A stretch of DNA of 64,000 bases. It comes from Limnohabitans sp. 2KL-27. Its GTDB lineage: Bacteria; Pseudomonadota; Gammaproteobacteria; Burkholderiales; Burkholderiaceae_C. The notes under the pieces are model-generated. The model did not search any database. It saw only the letters and a program-made list of their open reading frames with translations, and was not told where the DNA came from. Every line of letters starts with the position of its first letter. Position 1 is the stretch's first letter. The position numbers were made by a program, and so were the translations under genes. Location of the stretch: the NCBI RefSeq assembly GCF_001269345.1, contig NZ_CXOP01000002.1, positions 310,853-374,852 on the forward strand, in the 5' to 3' direction. This document shows, one piece after another, positions 62,154 through 64,000 of this stretch.

Positions 62154-64000
62154 TCAGGGTTTCCAGCGCTTGAGCAACAAGGCATTGGCCATGACGCTGA
62201 CCGAGCTGAGCGCCATGGCCGCACCCGCCATCATGGGGTTGAGGTAGCCCAAAGCGGCCAAGGGAATGCCCGCCACGTTGTAGGCAAAGGCCCAAAACAG
62301 GTTCTGCCGGATCTTGGCCACGGTGCGGGCCGAGATGTCGAGCGCCGCGCCCACCAAAGCCACATCGCCGCGCATGAGGGTGATGCCGGCTGCGTGCATG
62401 GCCACATCGGTGCCATTGCCCATGGCCATGCCCACATCGGCCGCGGCCAAGGCGGGTGCATCGTTCACCCCATCGCCCACCATGGCCACCACCTGGCCAC
62501 CCGCGCGCAGTTTTTGCACCTGCGCCGACTTGTCGCCGGGCAGCACATCGGCCAGCACCTCTCCTGCTTCGGGGCGCAAGCCCAGTCGGCGCGCCATGGC
62601 TTCGGCGGCGGCTTGGTTGTCACCGGAAATCATCACCAGCTTCAGGCCCCGCTCGCGCAATGCGGTCAAGGCTTGAGCAGCGCCCGCTTTGGGCTCATCG
62701 CCAAAGCCCATGAGCAACAGGCCGCGCAAGCCCACGTCGGTGCGCTCGGCCAAGGCCGACAGGCTGGCGCCTTGTGCCCGCAAGGCTTCGATGTCGTGCA
62801 GCCAAACGCCGATGTCCAAACCTTCTTCTTGCAGCCAGCGCAAGCTGCCCAACAACAACTGCCGACCATCCACCGTGGCCAGCACGCCTTTGCCGGGCAC
62901 CGCCTGCAGGTCTTGGGCAACGGGGCCTGCCAGGCCCTGCTGTTCAGCCGCGCTCACCACCGCACGGGCCAAGGGGTGTTCGCTGCCGCTTTGCACGCGT
63001 GCGGCCAATGCCAGCGCCATGTGCGCATCGTGTCCGGGCGCGGCCACATGGGCCAGCAAGCGCGGTTGGCCCACAGTGAGCGTGCCGGTTTTGTCAAAGG
63101 CCACGGTTTGCACGCGGTGCGCCAACTCCAGCGCCTGCACGTCCTTGATCAAGATGCCGTGCTTGGCCGCCACGCCCGTGCCCGCCATGATGGCCACGGG
63201 CGTGGCCAAGCCGAGGGCGCAGGGGCAAGCAATCACGAGCACGGCCACCGCATGAATGAGCGCCGTTTCAAAATCGGCCCCCGTCGCCATCCACGCACCC
63301 AAAGTGAGCAAGGCGATCAACAGCACCACGGGCACAAACACTTCGGCCACTTTGTCCACCAAACGCTGAATGGGTGCTTTGGCCGCTTGCGCGTCTTCCA
63401 CCAAGCGGATGATGTGCGAGAGCACAGTTTCATGCCCCACGGCTGTCACGCGCATGAGCACACGGCCTTCGCCATTGATGGAGCCGCCCGTCAAGGCCGC
63501 GCCCAGCGCCTTGGCTACGGGCAAAGGCTCGCCGGTCAGCATGGATTCGTCCACCTGGGTTTGGCCTTCGACCAATTCGCCGTCCAGCGGAAAACGCTCG
63601 CCGGGCCGCACCACAATCCGGTCGCCCACCAGAATTTCGTCCACCGGCACATCGACTTCGCCGTCTTGGCTCATCCAATGCGCCTTGTCGGGGCGCAAGG
63701 CGTGCAGGGCGCGGATCGCCTCGGTGGTTTGACGCTTGGCACGTGTCTCCAGCCATTTGCCCAGCATCACCAAAGTGATGACGACGGCCGAGCCTTCAAA
63801 GTACAGGTGTGGCGCGTGCCCCTCGTGCGCTGTGAGCCACAGCCAGACGGACAAGGCCCAACCTGCGGTGGTGCCCAAGGACACCAGCAAATCCATATTG
63901 CCCGTGAGCGCCTTCAGCGCGTGCCAGCCGGCTTTGTAAAAACGGGCACCCAACACGAACTGCACAGGCGTGGCCAGCGCAAATTGCAACCAAGCGGGCA
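62154..64000 (-). CDS. copA: Heavy-metal P-type ATPase, copper type (N-terminus cut by window)
   Basis: About 614 residues of a P1B ATPase, open to the right edge. The sequence begins in the membrane region ([25 protein letters not shown]), so the metal-binding domain and first helices lie outside. [11 protein letters not shown] is the actuator [21 protein letters not shown] the transport CPC motif, [13 protein letters not shown] the phosphorylation site, HPLARAV the HP motif, and [16 protein letters not shown] the hinge. The C-terminal helices [25 protein letters not shown] carry Y-N and M-S residues of Cu(I)-ATPases. It exports monovalent copper to the periplasm. Confidence 0.95.
   Translation of the reverse strand, partial: PAWLQFALATPVQFVLGARFYKAGWHALKALTGNMDLLVSLGTTAGWALSVWLWLTAHEGHAPHLYFEGSAVVITLVMLGKWLETRAKRQTTEAIRALHALRPDKAHWMSQDGEVDVPVDEILVGDRIVVRPGERFPLDGELVEGQTQVDESMLTGEPLPVAKALGAALTGGSINGEGRVLMRVTAVGHETVLSHIIRLVEDAQAAKAPIQRLVDKVAEVFVPVVLLIALLTLGAWMATGADFETALIHAVAVLVIACPCALGLATPVAIMAGTGVAAKHGILIKDVQALELAHRVQTVAFDKTGTLTVGQPRLLAHVAAPGHDAHMALALAARVQSGSEHPLARAVVSAAEQQGLAGPVAQDLQAVPGKGVLATVDGRQLLLGSLRWLQEEGLDIGVWLHDIEALRAQGASLSALAERTDVGLRGLLLMGFGDEPKAGAAQALTALRERGLKLVMISGDNQAAAEAMARRLGLRPEAGEVLADVLPGDKSAQVQKLRAGGQVVAMVGDGVNDAPALAAADVGMAMGNGTDVAMHAAGITLMRGDVALVGAALDISARTVAKIRQNLFWAFAYNVAGIPLAALGYLNPMMAGAAMALSSVSVMANALLLKRWKP

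Overview
The window is high-GC chromosomal DNA, densely packed, from a beta-proteobacterium of the order Burkholderiales, most likely the family Comamonadaceae (Limnohabitans, Rhodoferax or Polaromonas type). The placement is inferred from recognised gene content: recA-recX, sucCD next to a short-type argC, a TctD/TctE-like pair, a DUF3717-DUF1289 fusion, a histone-H1-like tail on topoisomerase III, and the yhdP/glnE neighbourhood. No rRNA, tRNA or CRISPR array was seen.

Layout. 1-5.4 kb: two gap paralogues (the first cut by the window edge) flank a GMC oxidoreductase, an ATP-grasp-like protein and a small helical protein. 5.5-12.3 kb: a 3-hydroxyisobutyrate-dehydrogenase-like enzyme, topB (topoisomerase III with a C-terminal SWIB domain) divergent from a SET-domain methyltransferase, birA and a GST. 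12.3-16.8 kb: a two-component system, a MarR regulator, recA and recX. 16.9-23.0 kb: argC, sucC, sucD, a TerC-family membrane protein, a type IV pilin and its probable O-oligosaccharyltransferase. 23.07-25.58 kb: a small degenerate genomic island inserted in the 3' end of moaC. It is bounded by a 135-bp direct repeat of that gene end and holds a NUDIX pseudogene, a DUF2939 gene and a frameshifted, truncated tyrosine integrase. 25.4-30.8 kb: moaC, an M48 metalloprotease, DUF3717-DUF1289, yaeQ, purB and a GST.

30.9-40.6 kb is a light/oxidative-stress locus. A nine-gene leftward operon, mostly with 4-nt overlaps, encodes a glutathione peroxidase, an FAD amine-oxidase-like protein, DUF1365, a cyclopropane-fatty-acid-synthase-like methyltransferase, a chalcone-isomerase-like protein, an MFS carrier, a DUF3833 lipoprotein, an SDR and an NTF2-like protein. 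Divergent from it are DUF2256 and an iron-sulfur (6-4)-type photolyase. The two units share an intergenic region with a TGATCA-centred palindrome that could serve ECF-type promoters on both strands. No matching sigma or MerR regulator lies in the window.

40.6-64 kb: LysR with a divergent SbtA-type bicarbonate transporter; an RND efflux operon whose last gene is an SDR lacking the usual Tyr and Lys; glnE divergent from a large AsmA-like yhdP, which is followed by a FixL/FixJ-like pair and an NlpC/P60 lipoprotein; a 45-aa membrane protein whose start codon overlaps that of mltA on the other strand; a YkgJ-type cysteine-cluster protein; a class II aldolase, an old yellow enzyme and a secreted beta-rich protein; and a copper-type P-ATPase cut by the right edge.
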